Shown: positions 52,033 through 61,466 of the stretch, in pieces | Layout of the letters: the number at the start of each line of letters is the position of its first letter | Position numbering within the stretch: position 1 is the first letter of the stretch | Origin: Eubacterium ruminantium | Lineage (GTDB): Bacteria; Bacillota; Clostridia; Lachnospirales; Lachnospiraceae | NCBI RefSeq assembly: GCF_900167085.1 | Contig: NZ_FUXA01000005.1 | Coordinates: 1-64,000, forward strand | Length of the DNA stretch: 64,000 nucleotides | Direction of reading: 5' to 3' | Program-made: the position numbers and the translations under genes | The notes under the pieces: model-generated | Databases searched by the model: none | Seen by the model: only the letters and a program-made list of their open reading frames with translations | What the model was told of the DNA's origin: nothing

Positions 52033-53712
52033 ATGATAAAAGTATTTTTAGTTGAAGATGAATTTGCTATCAGAGAAGGAATAAAGAAGTCGGTTAACTG
52101 GGAAGAACATGGATTTACACTTGTTGGTGAAGCAGGAGACGGAGAGATTGCATTTCCGAAGATCCTGAAGACCAGGCCGGATATACTGATTACAGATATT
52201 CGTATGCCTTTTATGGATGGGCTGGAACTGGCAAGGGTTGTAAAAGCGGAAATTCCGGATATCAGAATCCTCGTTTTAAGCGGATATGATGATTTTAATT
52301 ATGCCAAGGAAGCTATAAGCATTGGTGTTGATGAATATATTTTGAAGCCTGTTTCAGGTGATAATCTTCTTCAGGAATTAGGTAAGATTTCCGATGTTAT
52401 AAGCAGCAGGAAGAAGGAAGAAAAAGCAAGACAGAAGTACATGAAGGATATGGAGGAAATCCGTATACTTGAGCGTCAGAAGTTTATGCATGATATGATC
52501 AACGGCAAGATTTCCGTTCAGGAATCCATAGCAACAGGTAAAGAACTTGGGATTGATATTACAGCTCCTTTTTACAGCATCATTCTTATACAGGTATTTC
52601 CGAAAGAGCCGGATAAGATAGATGCAAACGAATATTCCGGCGTGAGTGAAGAGATATACGGAAAGATCAAGGAAATCTATGATGGAGAAAGTCATGTATA
52701 TCCTTATGAGCAGGTGGGAGATGTTCTGTGTCTCCTTGAAAAGGCAGATTCCATAAATGAGATAGAAGAAAATATCAATAATATAATTGCCAATATGAAA
52801 TCCCTTATGGATAACTATAAGGATAATATTTATTTCATTTCCATAGGAAAGATTGTTGAAAGAATACGAGATGTAAATATCTCTTACGCTGATGCGAACA
52901 GGAAGTTTGCAGAGAGATATATGTGCGAAGACAGCTTTGTATTCTGCGGAGATGATTTCCCTGTAAGCGGAAGATTCGGTGAGGAGATAGATAAGGATGC
53001 CATAGGTCCTGAAGATTTCGATCTGAGCAAACTTGATATAGGTGCCATCGATATTAGGATGATCTCGAAGAAGACGATATTTCATTTTCTGCGAAGCGGT
53101 ACTCTTTCAGAGGTTGACGATCTTGTGGATGAATACTTTGAGAGTATAGGAAAGGAAGCTACCGAGTCTACGATAATACGTCAGTATGTTCTGGTTGAAT
53201 CCCTTCTTAGTTCGGCTGCGCTTCTTGAAAGTCTCGGAGTTGATAAGGAGAAATCGTCCGAGATTCTCGGCGACCTTAGTGAGACTATAAAAGATGTTGA
53301 TTCGTCGGACAGAGCGAGAGAATACATTTCAACGCTTCTTAAGAAGGTTATTGAATACAGAAATAAGATTTCGGACAAGAAATATACAGAAGTTATAGAT
53401 AAGGCGAAGAAATACATTCAGGAAAATTATCAGAATGATGAAATGTCACTCCAGTCGGTTGCCTTAAATGTAAATATCAGCTCGAATCATTTCAGCACTA
53501 TTTTCAGGAAAGAAACGGGCGAGACATTTATAGATTATCTTACAACTGTTCGTATGGACAGAGCTAAGGAACTTCTGACATGCACAGCAGTTAAAACATC
53601 GGAAATAGGTTTTGAAGTGGGATATAAAGATCCTCATTACTTCAGTTATATTTTCAAGAAAACTCAGGGAATATCCCCGAAAGAGTATAGAAGGGTTAAG
53701 AAAGAATCTTGA
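52033..53712 (+). CDS. AraC-type response regulator (YesN-like)
   Basis: 559 aa, ACAGGAG site. Receiver domain 1-120 with phospho-acceptor D55 in ILITDIRMP and K in YILKPVS; a ~300-residue middle region; and a C-terminal double HTH AraC domain (EMSLQSVALNVNISSNHFST, TSEIGFEVGYKDPHYFSYIF). It activates sugar-uptake genes when phosphorylated by the kinase encoded next, whose start overlaps its stop by four bases. Probable targets are the transporter operon from 55247 on. Confidence 0.92.
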   Translation: MIKVFLVEDEFAIREGIKKSVNWEEHGFTLVGEAGDGEIAFPKILKTRPDILITDIRMPFMDGLELARVVKAEIPDIRILVLSGYDDFNYAKEAISIGVDEYILKPVSGDNLLQELGKISDVISSRKKEEKARQKYMKDMEEIRILERQKFMHDMINGKISVQESIATGKELGIDITAPFYSIILIQVFPKEPDKIDANEYSGVSEEIYGKIKEIYDGESHVYPYEQVGDVLCLLEKADSINEIEENINNIIANMKSLMDNYKDNIYFISIGKIVERIRDVNISYADANRKFAERYMCEDSFVFCGDDFPVSGRFGEEIDKDAIGPEDFDLSKLDIGAIDIRMISKKTIFHFLRSGTLSEVDDLVDEYFESIGKEATESTIIRQYVLVESLLSSAALLESLGVDKEKSSEILGDLSETIKDVDSSDRAREYISTLLKKVIEYRNKISDKKYTEVIDKAKKYIQENYQNDEMSLQSVALNVNISSNHFSTIFRKETGETFIDYLTTVRMDRAKELLTCTAVKTSEIGFEVGYKDPHYFSYIFKKTQGISPKEYRRVKKES

Positions 53713-55187
53713 GTGCCGGTAAGAAAAAAAGAAAGATCAGCAAGATACAATCCAAGTTAATATTATATATATGGATATGCGGAATTCCGATGATAGTCCT
53801 TTTCGGATTCGCAGTAGTAAGGCTTGTGAAATATACCCGTAACTACGACAGGCTTGTTAAGAATATCACCAGCGTTAATAAATATAACATGAGCTTTAAG
53901 TATTCCATGGATGAAATGATGTACAGGATAATCATAGGAAATGCGAACTGGACCGATCCTGAGAAGAAGCTTGAAAATGAAGATCCAAAAGCTTTGATAC
54001 GTGAGGCAAGGGAGCATTTTGAAAAACTGAGATCAAAATCCGTGAAGGAAAATGTAAGAATGGACCTGGCGGCGCTTATAAAACTTCTGGGAATACTTGA
54101 TGAAAGAGTTGATGATATCCTTGTAAATGTGCAGGTTGGCGGGCATTATGATGAGAATATGAATATGCTCGATATGAACATCCGGACCCTTACATCACTG
54201 ATACAGGAAGATATTCAGCAGTATATCTATGATGAAGCGGAGAATATGGAGATCCTCCGAATCAAAGCTGAGAAGAGTCTTTTAAATACTATCAGGATTC
54301 TGGCCATACTCCTTCTTCTTACGATCATATTTATATTTGTATGTTCCAGAAAATTATCGCAAAGGATCACGGAGCCAATCACAGAATTATGTGATATGAC
54401 TGAGAAATTCGCGGGAGGAGATTTTACGGTCTCATATCATACTGAAAGTAATGATGAAATGAGAACTCTTGCAGAGAGTTTCAACAGCATGGTTAAGGAG
54501 ATCAAGATACTTGTAGAAGATATCCATAGAGAGCAGGAAAATGCAAAGGATGCGGAACTCAGACTACTTCAGGAACAGATCAATCCGCATTTCCTGTATA
54601 ATACTTTGGATGCTATAATATGGATGACCGAAGCCGGCGAAAATCAGAAGGCTATTCAGGTTATTCAGGAACTGTCCAGCTTTTTCCGTATCTCATTAAG
54701 TAAAGGACAGAGAGAGATAACGGTTGGAAATGAAAGAGAACATATCAAGAATTATCTTGAGATTCAGAGATACAGATACCAGGATATACTGGATTACTCA
54801 ATTGATTTTGAGGAAGATATACTTGATTACCATATTCAAAAGCTTACACTTCAGCCTATAGTTGAAAATGCGCTTTACCACGGTATCAAGAATAAAAGAG
54901 GCGGCGGAAAGATCACTGTCACAGGAAAGAAGGATGGAGATGATATTGTATTCGTCGTTGAAGATAATGGTATCGGAATGAATGAAGAAGGGCTTGAACG
55001 TCTCAGAAAACTTATTTCCGGAGAGATAGTTCTGGATGAACAAAGAGGATTCGGAATGGCTAATGTTGAGAAGAGACTTGAGATGCTTTACGGAAAAGAG
55101 TATGGCATGACGGTGGACAGCCGATATGATGAGGGCACAACTGTAACAGTCAGAATTCCGAAATATAAGAAAGATGAGACGGAATAA
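53709..55187 (+). CDS. Sensor histidine kinase (YesM/LytS-type His_kinase)
   Basis: 492 aa, TTG start overlapping the regulator stop (TTGA). Helices at ~17-38 and ~198-216 flank a ~160-residue extracellular part; HAMP ~218-270; then the PF06580 phospho-acceptor segment EQINPHFLYNTLDAIIWM and the ATPase motifs VENALYHGIK, DNGIGM and GFGMANVEKRL. It senses extracellular sugar, perhaps through the binding lipoprotein encoded just downstream. Confidence 0.93.
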   Translation: MSAGKKKRKISKIQSKLILYIWICGIPMIVLFGFAVVRLVKYTRNYDRLVKNITSVNKYNMSFKYSMDEMMYRIIIGNANWTDPEKKLENEDPKALIREAREHFEKLRSKSVKENVRMDLAALIKLLGILDERVDDILVNVQVGGHYDENMNMLDMNIRTLTSLIQEDIQQYIYDEAENMEILRIKAEKSLLNTIRILAILLLLTIIFIFVCSRKLSQRITEPITELCDMTEKFAGGDFTVSYHTESNDEMRTLAESFNSMVKEIKILVEDIHREQENAKDAELRLLQEQINPHFLYNTLDAIIWMTEAGENQKAIQVIQELSSFFRISLSKGQREITVGNEREHIKNYLEIQRYRYQDILDYSIDFEEDILDYHIQKLTLQPIVENALYHGIKNKRGGGKITVTGKKDGDDIVFVVEDNGIGMNEEGLERLRKLISGEIVLDEQRGFGMANVEKRLEMLYGKEYGMTVDSRYDEGTTVTVRIPKYKKDETE

Positions 55188-55246
55188 TGTATTTTTTGGA
55201 GAAAGGGAATGAACCGTTTTGATGACGGGCACTATAAATATCAGAT

Positions 55247-56311
55247 ATGATTAAAAGAAAAAAATTGATCGGATGTATGGTCATGTTTTCTCTTATGGCA
55301 ACTGTTCTTACAGGATGCGGTAAGAAGAGTGATGCGGAAGAAAAAACAAGTGAACAGACATTGATAGATGTTGGATTTTCTCAGTTGGGCGCAGAATCTG
55401 ATTGGAGGATCGCCAATACCGAATCCATACGTAACAGTCTTTCAAATGAAAATGGTTTTAATCTGACATTTGATGATGCTCAGCAAAAACAGGATAAGCA
55501 ATTTATAGCCATGCGAAAATTTATCCAGCAGGAGAAGGATTGTATCGTGCTTGCGCCTGTTATGGAAGACGGATGGGACACGGTTCTACAGGAAGCAAAG
55601 GATGCGGGAATACCTGTTATTGTCGTAGACAGAAGGGTTAATGTTCAGGACACAAGACTTGTTACAGCGTGGGTTGGTTCGGATTTTAGAAAAGAAGCTT
55701 CCATAGCCTGCGAGTGGTTAAAAAGCTATACCGAAAGTAATGGTATAAAACCGGAAGAACTCTTTATAGTTGATATTCAGGGAACCCTTGGGGCAACAGC
55801 ACAGATAGAGCGTTCCGACGGGCTTAAAAATGCTTGTGAAAAGTATGGATGGAATCTTCTTGAACAGGTGCCGGCGGATTATACCCAGGCTAAGGCTAAA
55901 GAAGTCGTAAGTAATCTTTTGAATAAATATAAAGATATGAATGTTGTCTATTGTGAAAATGACAATGAAGCAATAGGTGCGATAGAAGCTATAGAAGAGT
56001 CGGGCAGAAAGGTCGGAAGCAATATATCTGCCGGCGAGATCATGATCATTTCATTTGATGCAACGCATTCAGGGCTTAAGATGGTTATGGAAGGAAAGAT
56101 TGCACTTGATGTTGAATGTAATCCTCTTCAGGGTGAAGAGGTTGCGCTTCTTGTTAAGAAGGTTCAAAACAGTGATGAATTCCATCGTTATACATATGTT
56201 AAAGAAAGGGCATTTTCGATGGATCAGACAGTAAAAACCGTAAAGCTCCGTGATGGTGATTATGAGATCACAACACTTACGGAAGATATAATAGCCGATC
56301 GTGAATACTAA
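55247..56311 (+). CDS. Sugar-binding lipoprotein (periplasmic-binding protein type 1), first copy
   Basis: 354 aa. Lipoprotein signal: hydrophobic MVMFSLMATVLTGCGKK with the lipobox cysteine at LTGC. Type 1 fold: IDVGFSQLGAESDWR, ILAPVMEDGWD-like CIVLAPVMEDGWDTVLQE, VIVVDRR, IVDIQGTLGATAQIERSDGL, ENDNEAIGAI and ISFDATHSGL. The pattern matches the YtfQ (galactofuranose) type. It lies directly after the kinase and apart from the transporter genes, so it may serve as the kinase's receptor rather than the main uptake protein. Ribosome site weak. Confidence 0.88.
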   Translation: MIKRKKLIGCMVMFSLMATVLTGCGKKSDAEEKTSEQTLIDVGFSQLGAESDWRIANTESIRNSLSNENGFNLTFDDAQQKQDKQFIAMRKFIQQEKDCIVLAPVMEDGWDTVLQEAKDAGIPVIVVDRRVNVQDTRLVTAWVGSDFRKEASIACEWLKSYTESNGIKPEELFIVDIQGTLGATAQIERSDGLKNACEKYGWNLLEQVPADYTQAKAKEVVSNLLNKYKDMNVVYCENDNEAIGAIEAIEESGRKVGSNISAGEIMIISFDATHSGLKMVMEGKIALDVECNPLQGEEVALLVKKVQNSDEFHRYTYVKERAFSMDQTVKTVKLRDGDYEITTLTEDIIADREY

Positions 56312-56555
56312 AATAAAAAATCTAACTTTTAATAAAAAAGCAAAACAAAAATTAATCTGAAATTTTATCTAAAGATAATTACGTGATAAATTGAAAAAAC
56401 TTCAAAAGATATTCCGTATAACAAACCTTCGTCGTTTGATATATTTACACCAGCATATAAAGTTGGTTTCGGAAAAAGCTTAGAATAAGCTCCCCCACAA
56501 TTTTGCTTAAATAAGTTTTTTTCGAAAAAGTATATCAATAACGGAGGTTTTTTAC

Positions 56556-57641
56556 ATGAGAAAATTTAAGAGAAAAATGGTTGCAACGTTCATGGCAGCA
56601 TCCATGGTACTTTCATTTGGTGCATGCGGTAAGAGCGAAGACAAGGAAACGACAACAGCAAAACAGGATGAGCCTAAAGTTACTGAAGCTGCAAAACCGG
56701 ATGCTACAGAGGCTCCGGGAACTGAGACACAGACAACAGAGGCTAAACCGGCAGACAGTGGAAAGCTTATAAAGGTTGGTATCATCAATAATGACCCTAA
56801 TGAGTCCGGATACCGTACAGCAAATGATAAAGATCTTAAAGCTATGTTCTGTAAAGAAAACGGATATGATCCTTCATTTGCTTACAGCTTAAAGAATGAT
56901 GAACAGATTGCGGCAGCTCAGAAGTTCATCCAGGATGACGTTGATTATCTTCTTCTTTCAGCAGCTGATACATCTGGATGGGACGGAGTTTTACAGGATG
57001 CACAGGATGCAGGGATCAGAGTTATCCTCTATGATCGTACTATTGATGCTGACCCAAGTCTCTATGCTGCATCAATCGTTTCGGACATGAATAAAGAAGG
57101 TGAGCAGGCTGTTGAGTGGCTTGTAAATCAGAACCTCAGTGAATATAACATTCTTCATCTTCAGGGTGTTATGGGTTCTGCAGCTCAGCAGGGTAGATCA
57201 GGAGCACTTACAAGAGTTGCAGAAGAAAAAGGATGGAACATCGTTTCAGAGCAGACAGCAGAGTGGAACGCAGAGAAGGCTCAGCAGATTGTTCAGTCTG
57301 TAATAGATTCAGATACAAAATTTAACGTAATTTACGCTGAAAATGATGATATGGCAAGAGGTGCTGTTGAAGCCCTTGATAAAGCAAATATCTCACATGG
57401 TGTTGGTAAGGATGTTGTAATAATCAGCTTTGACTGTAATACATGGGCACTTGAAGAACTTCTTAAGCAGAACTGGAATTATGATGGTCAGTGTAATCCT
57501 TTCCAGGCAAAATATATTGATGAAGTAATCAAGACTATTGAGTCAGGAAATGAACCTGCAGAAAAGGTCATCATTATGGATGAAAAAGGTTTTGATGCAT
57601 CAACTATTACACAGCAGGATATAGATGATAACGGTATTTAA
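56556..57641 (+). CDS. Sugar ABC transporter substrate-binding lipoprotein, second copy
   Basis: 361 aa, CGGAGGTTTT site. Lipobox in SMVLSFGACGK, then a ~45-residue Thr/Glu/Pro-rich tether and a YtfQ-like domain (VGIINNDPNESGYR, YLLLSAADTSGWDGVLQDAQ, VILYDRT, ILHLQGVMGSAAQQGRSGAL, AENDDMARGAVEAL, IISFDCN). It delivers sugar to the ABC transporter encoded next. Partly similar in layout to the 55247 protein, indicating an old duplication. A 244-base gap precedes it, so a separate promoter is likely. A terminator follows, which would make this gene the most abundant transcript of the operon. Confidence 0.93.
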   Translation: MRKFKRKMVATFMAASMVLSFGACGKSEDKETTTAKQDEPKVTEAAKPDATEAPGTETQTTEAKPADSGKLIKVGIINNDPNESGYRTANDKDLKAMFCKENGYDPSFAYSLKNDEQIAAAQKFIQDDVDYLLLSAADTSGWDGVLQDAQDAGIRVILYDRTIDADPSLYAASIVSDMNKEGEQAVEWLVNQNLSEYNILHLQGVMGSAAQQGRSGALTRVAEEKGWNIVSEQTAEWNAEKAQQIVQSVIDSDTKFNVIYAENDDMARGAVEALDKANISHGVGKDVVIISFDCNTWALEELLKQNWNYDGQCNPFQAKYIDEVIKTIESGNEPAEKVIIMDEKGFDASTITQQDIDDNGI

Positions 57642-57655
57642 TCTATGACTTTTTT

Positions 57656-57695
57656 GGGAGGGTGCAACACATGGATGTTACACTCTCCTTTTTTT
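57656..57695 (+). terminator. Terminator/attenuator after the binding-protein gene
   Basis: Stem GGGAGGGTGCAACA/TGTTACACTCTCC with mismatches, followed by seven Ts. It sits before the ATPase gene and probably allows partial read-through, lowering the other transporter genes relative to the binding protein. Confidence 0.85.
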
Positions 57696-57720
57696 AAAAG
57701 TATCATTTGGAGGTGGAACA

Positions 57721-59274
57721 GTGAAAGAAAAGGCTGTTTTGGAATTACATGATATTCATAAAACCTTCCCGGGTGTCAAAGCTCTTCAGGGTGTTGATTT
57801 TACACTGAGAGAGGGCGAGATACATGCTTTGATGGGTGAAAACGGAGCGGGAAAATCAACACTTATCAAAGTTATCACAGGTGTTTATGAGAAAGAAGAA
57901 GGAAGCATCTTTCTAAAGGAAAATGAAGGTGAAGTTCATATTCATTCACCACAGGATGCTCAGAATCTTGGTATCAGTACTGTATATCAGGAAATAACAC
58001 TTTGTCCGAATCTCACCGTGGCAGAGAATATGTTTATAGGCAGAACAAAAGGTTGTCTGACTAACTGGAGAAAAATGAATAAGGCGGCGGATAAGATCCT
58101 GAAATCTCTGGATATTCCGGCCAGAGCAAGTCAGCAGCTTGCAAGCTGTTCTCTGGCGGTTCAGCAGATGGTTGCCATTGCAAGAGCGGTGGATATGGAA
58201 TGCAAGGTGCTTATTCTTGATGAGCCTACATCATCTCTGGATGACAGTGAAGTTAAAAAGCTTTTTGGTCTTATGAATGATCTTAAATCAAAAGGCGTTG
58301 GAATAATATTTGTTACGCATTTCCTTGATCAGGTATATGAAGTATGTGACAGGATCACGGTTCTTAGAGACGGAAAACTTGTAGGCGAATATGAGATAAA
58401 AGATCTTCCTCGAGTTCAGCTTGTATCGAAGATGCTTGGTAAGGAACTTGATGATCTTTCGGATATTAAAGAAGAAACTAATGAGGAAGAGCTTATCAGT
58501 GATGAAGAACCGTTATTTCAGGTTGAAGGACTTCAATCCAATGCCGGCATAAAACCATTTGATTTCTACATCAGAAAGGGTGAGGTAAATGGTTTCACAG
58601 GTCTTCTCGGATCCGGTCGAAGCGAATGCGTAAGAGCGATATTCGGAGCAGATAGAGTAATACGAGGCAAGGTTAAGAAGAACGGTAAAGTAATTAAGAT
58701 ATCAAAACCGCTTGATGCCATGAAACAAGGAATAGCATATCTTCCTGAAGACAGAAAGGCGGACGGAATAATCGGTGATCTTTCGGTAAGAGAAAATCTT
58801 ATCCTTGCATCTCAGGTTTTAAGAGGATTCTTTAAACCATATAAAAAGGCAGAAACCTATGCTATAGCAGATGAATATATAAAACTGCTTGATATTAAGA
58901 CAGCCTCTGCGGACACACCGATCAAACAGCTTTCCGGTGGTAATCAGCAGAAGGTTATAGTTGCCAGATGGCTGCTTATGCATCCTGAATATTTAATTCT
59001 TGATGAGCCTACAAGAGGTATCGACGTAGGAACTAAGGTTGATATTCAGAAACTGGTATTAAAACTTGCATCGGAAGGAATGAGTATAACATTTATTTCT
59101 TCCGAAACAGACGAGATGCTTAGAACTTGTTCAAGACTTGTGGTCATGCGAGACAGAAAGGTTGTTGGAGAGCTTAAAGGTGAAGAGCTCACACAGAATG
59201 GCATAATGAAAACTATTGCAGGTAATAATGAATCGGGAGGTGACGAAAGTGCAGAAGAAGAGAACGTTCAATAA
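57721..59274 (+). CDS. Sugar ABC transporter ATP-binding protein (RbsA/YtfR type)
   Basis: 517 aa, GTG start after TGGAGGTGG. Two ABC domains: Walker A GENGAGKST, the degenerate first signature ASCSLAVQQM, Walker B VLILDEPTSSLDD; second domain with G-loop GLLGSGRSE and signature LSGGNQQK, then LILDEPTRGIDVGTK. This is the monosaccharide (CUT2) type. It drives the two permeases encoded downstream, overlapping the first by 26 bases. Confidence 0.95.
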   Translation: MKEKAVLELHDIHKTFPGVKALQGVDFTLREGEIHALMGENGAGKSTLIKVITGVYEKEEGSIFLKENEGEVHIHSPQDAQNLGISTVYQEITLCPNLTVAENMFIGRTKGCLTNWRKMNKAADKILKSLDIPARASQQLASCSLAVQQMVAIARAVDMECKVLILDEPTSSLDDSEVKKLFGLMNDLKSKGVGIIFVTHFLDQVYEVCDRITVLRDGKLVGEYEIKDLPRVQLVSKMLGKELDDLSDIKEETNEEELISDEEPLFQVEGLQSNAGIKPFDFYIRKGEVNGFTGLLGSGRSECVRAIFGADRVIRGKVKKNGKVIKISKPLDAMKQGIAYLPEDRKADGIIGDLSVRENLILASQVLRGFFKPYKKAETYAIADEYIKLLDIKTASADTPIKQLSGGNQQKVIVARWLLMHPEYLILDEPTRGIDVGTKVDIQKLVLKLASEGMSITFISSETDEMLRTCSRLVVMRDRKVVGELKGEELTQNGIMKTIAGNNESGGDESAEEENVQ

Positions 59275-60301
59275 ACAGTTGCTTATACCTTTGGCAGCAC
59301 TTGTTGCACTTGCGGTATTTAATTTCATAGTCGATCCTTCATTCTTCAAGATCACACTTGTTAAGAATAGTTCAGGTAATCCGGTACTACTCGGAAATCC
59401 TATCTCGATACTTGATAATGGTTCGGAGCTTGCGATACTTGCTATAGGAATGACCCTTGTTACTGCGGCTACGGGAGGACAGGATATTTCCGTCGGAGCA
59501 ACCATTGCCATAGCAGGAAGTGTTATCCTTAGAGTTCTCTGCGGTACAAATTCGAAGCCGGAAACTCTTCAGGCATCTTATTTAACAGCATTTCTTGTTG
59601 CGTGTGTTGTAGCTATGTTCTTTGGAGCATTTAACGGAATACTGGTTGCATACTTCAAGATACAACCGATGGTCGCGACCCTTATAATGTTCACGGCTGG
59701 ACGACCTATTGCAGCATGGATTAATAATAATGAACTTCCTATAATCAAACAGGCATCTTTCAAATATTTCGGTGGATTTATTCCGGGGATTCCGATTCCG
59801 ACACCATTTTTCATAGCAGTCATATGTATAGTGGTGATCGGACTTGTACTTAAATTCACAACCCTCGGTCTTTATACTCAGTCGGTTGGTATAAATGAAA
59901 ATTCTTCAAAGCTCAACGGTATCAAACCTGAGTTTATGAAGTTCCTTACATTCGTTATACTCGGACTTTGCGTAGCAGTTGTCGGACTTATCAAGGTAAG
60001 CCGAGTTGCGACAATTAACTACTCGAATGTTGCAAAGGATATAGAAATGGATGCTATCCTTGCTGTTGCACTTGGCGGAAATGCACTTAGCGGCGGTAAG
60101 TTCAGCATGGCTGCATCAATACTCGGAGCTTATATTATTCAGTTCCTTACAACAACACTTTATAAATTCAAAGTTAATTCGGATGCACTTTCAGCATATA
60201 AAGCAGTGGTTGTTATCATGCTTGTAGTTTTAAGTGCACCTACTGTAAGAAAAAAACTTGCAGGACTTAAAGCAAAAATACTTAAGAAGAAGGAGGCATA
60301 A
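59249..60301 (+). CDS. Sugar ABC transporter permease (YtfT-like)
   Basis: 350 aa from GTG 59249, chosen for the GGGAGGTG site; the frame extends upstream to 59216 without one. 8-10 hydrophobic segments and the CUT2 permease blocks ELAILAIGMTLVTAATGGQD, ISVGATIAIAGSV and DAILAVALGGNALSGGKFS. Forms the channel with the second permease. Confidence 0.92.
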   Translation: MQKKRTFNKQLLIPLAALVALAVFNFIVDPSFFKITLVKNSSGNPVLLGNPISILDNGSELAILAIGMTLVTAATGGQDISVGATIAIAGSVILRVLCGTNSKPETLQASYLTAFLVACVVAMFFGAFNGILVAYFKIQPMVATLIMFTAGRPIAAWINNNELPIIKQASFKYFGGFIPGIPIPTPFFIAVICIVVIGLVLKFTTLGLYTQSVGINENSSKLNGIKPEFMKFLTFVILGLCVAVVGLIKVSRVATINYSNVAKDIEMDAILAVALGGNALSGGKFSMAASILGAYIIQFLTTTLYKFKVNSDALSAYKAVVVIMLVVLSAPTVRKKLAGLKAKILKKKEA

Positions 60302-60304
60302 AAA

Positions 60305-61360
60305 ATGAAAGAAAAAACAAAAAAGGGTAATGCTTCCGGATTTGGCAGGAGATTCGCATCAGCAAGTGATACGAATATACTTCTCACAATTACGATAGTT
60401 ATATTTTTTATGATGTATATAGGAGCTATGTGTTTTCAAGGGAAAGGATTCCTTAAGCCCCAGACGTTCTTTAATATCCTGAACTCCGATGCACCGCTCA
60501 TTATTACCTCCGTGGGCCTTAGTATCGTCATGATAAGTGGTGGGATCGATATTTCTGTTGGTGGTGTTGTTGCTCTTGTAAGTATGAGTTGCGCCGTATA
60601 TCTTGATTATCATGGCGGTAGTATACTCGGGGCTATAGGAATCTCCCTTGCTATAGGTCTTGCATTCGGACTTGTCCAGGGCTTTTTGGTAGCATATCTG
60701 GAAATACAGCCGTTTATTGTTACTCTGGCGGGAATGTTCTTTGCGAGAGGTATGACAACCATAGTTCATACAGCATCATTTAATGTTAAGAATAAAGAGT
60801 TCCTTGAACTTAAAAATACAAGAATCAATGTTCCGGGATTCGGATCGGTCAATAAGATCGGTAAATATGTAAATGCTTATGTTGAAATAGGTGTTATCGT
60901 GGCTATTCTTACTGTTTTGATCTTCTTTGTAGTTCTTAAATGGACTAAGCTCGGAAGAGGATTTTACGCAGTCGGAGGAAATAACCAGAGTGCACTTATG
61001 CTCGGTGTAAATGTTAAGAGAACAAAATTCCTCGCTCATCTTATTTGTGGTCTTCTTGCAGGAGTGGCAGGATTTGTTTACTTCATGCACGTTGGTTCCG
61101 GATCGGCACTGCATGCCAGCGGAATGGAAATGAATGCTATTGCGTCATCCATCATAGGAGGAACGATGCTTACAGGTGGAGTCGGAAATACGATCGGTAC
61201 ATTTTTCGGTGTTCTTTCTCTTGCAACCATCAAGAATATCGTATCTTCAGCGGGCCTTGATCAGCCTTGGTGGACAGGAATAACCATAGCTGCCATGTTA
61301 TGCATTTTCCTTGTAATACAGTCGGTTGTTATAGCAAAGAAAAAACGTCTGTTGAAGTAA
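60305..61360 (+). CDS. Sugar ABC transporter permease (YjfF-like)
   Basis: 351 aa, AAGAAGGAGG site, three bases after the previous stop. CUT2 permease with VGLSIVMISGGIDISVGGV, YLEIQPFIVTLAGMFFARG and EMNAIASSIIGGTMLTGGVG. The two-permease arrangement is that of E. coli ytfT-yjfF, which imports galactofuranose. End of the transporter genes. Confidence 0.92.
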   Translation: MKEKTKKGNASGFGRRFASASDTNILLTITIVIFFMMYIGAMCFQGKGFLKPQTFFNILNSDAPLIITSVGLSIVMISGGIDISVGGVVALVSMSCAVYLDYHGGSILGAIGISLAIGLAFGLVQGFLVAYLEIQPFIVTLAGMFFARGMTTIVHTASFNVKNKEFLELKNTRINVPGFGSVNKIGKYVNAYVEIGVIVAILTVLIFFVVLKWTKLGRGFYAVGGNNQSALMLGVNVKRTKFLAHLICGLLAGVAGFVYFMHVGSGSALHASGMEMNAIASSIIGGTMLTGGVGNTIGTFFGVLSLATIKNIVSSAGLDQPWWTGITIAAMLCIFLVIQSVVIAKKKRLLK

Positions 61361-61466
61361 AGATTTATTGCTTAATTCTTCAAAATATTGTATTATGTTA
61401 TTTATAATAATTTCTCAGAAAAATTGCGGAGTTTGACTGAGATAAGTAAGGGAGGATATATTTTTA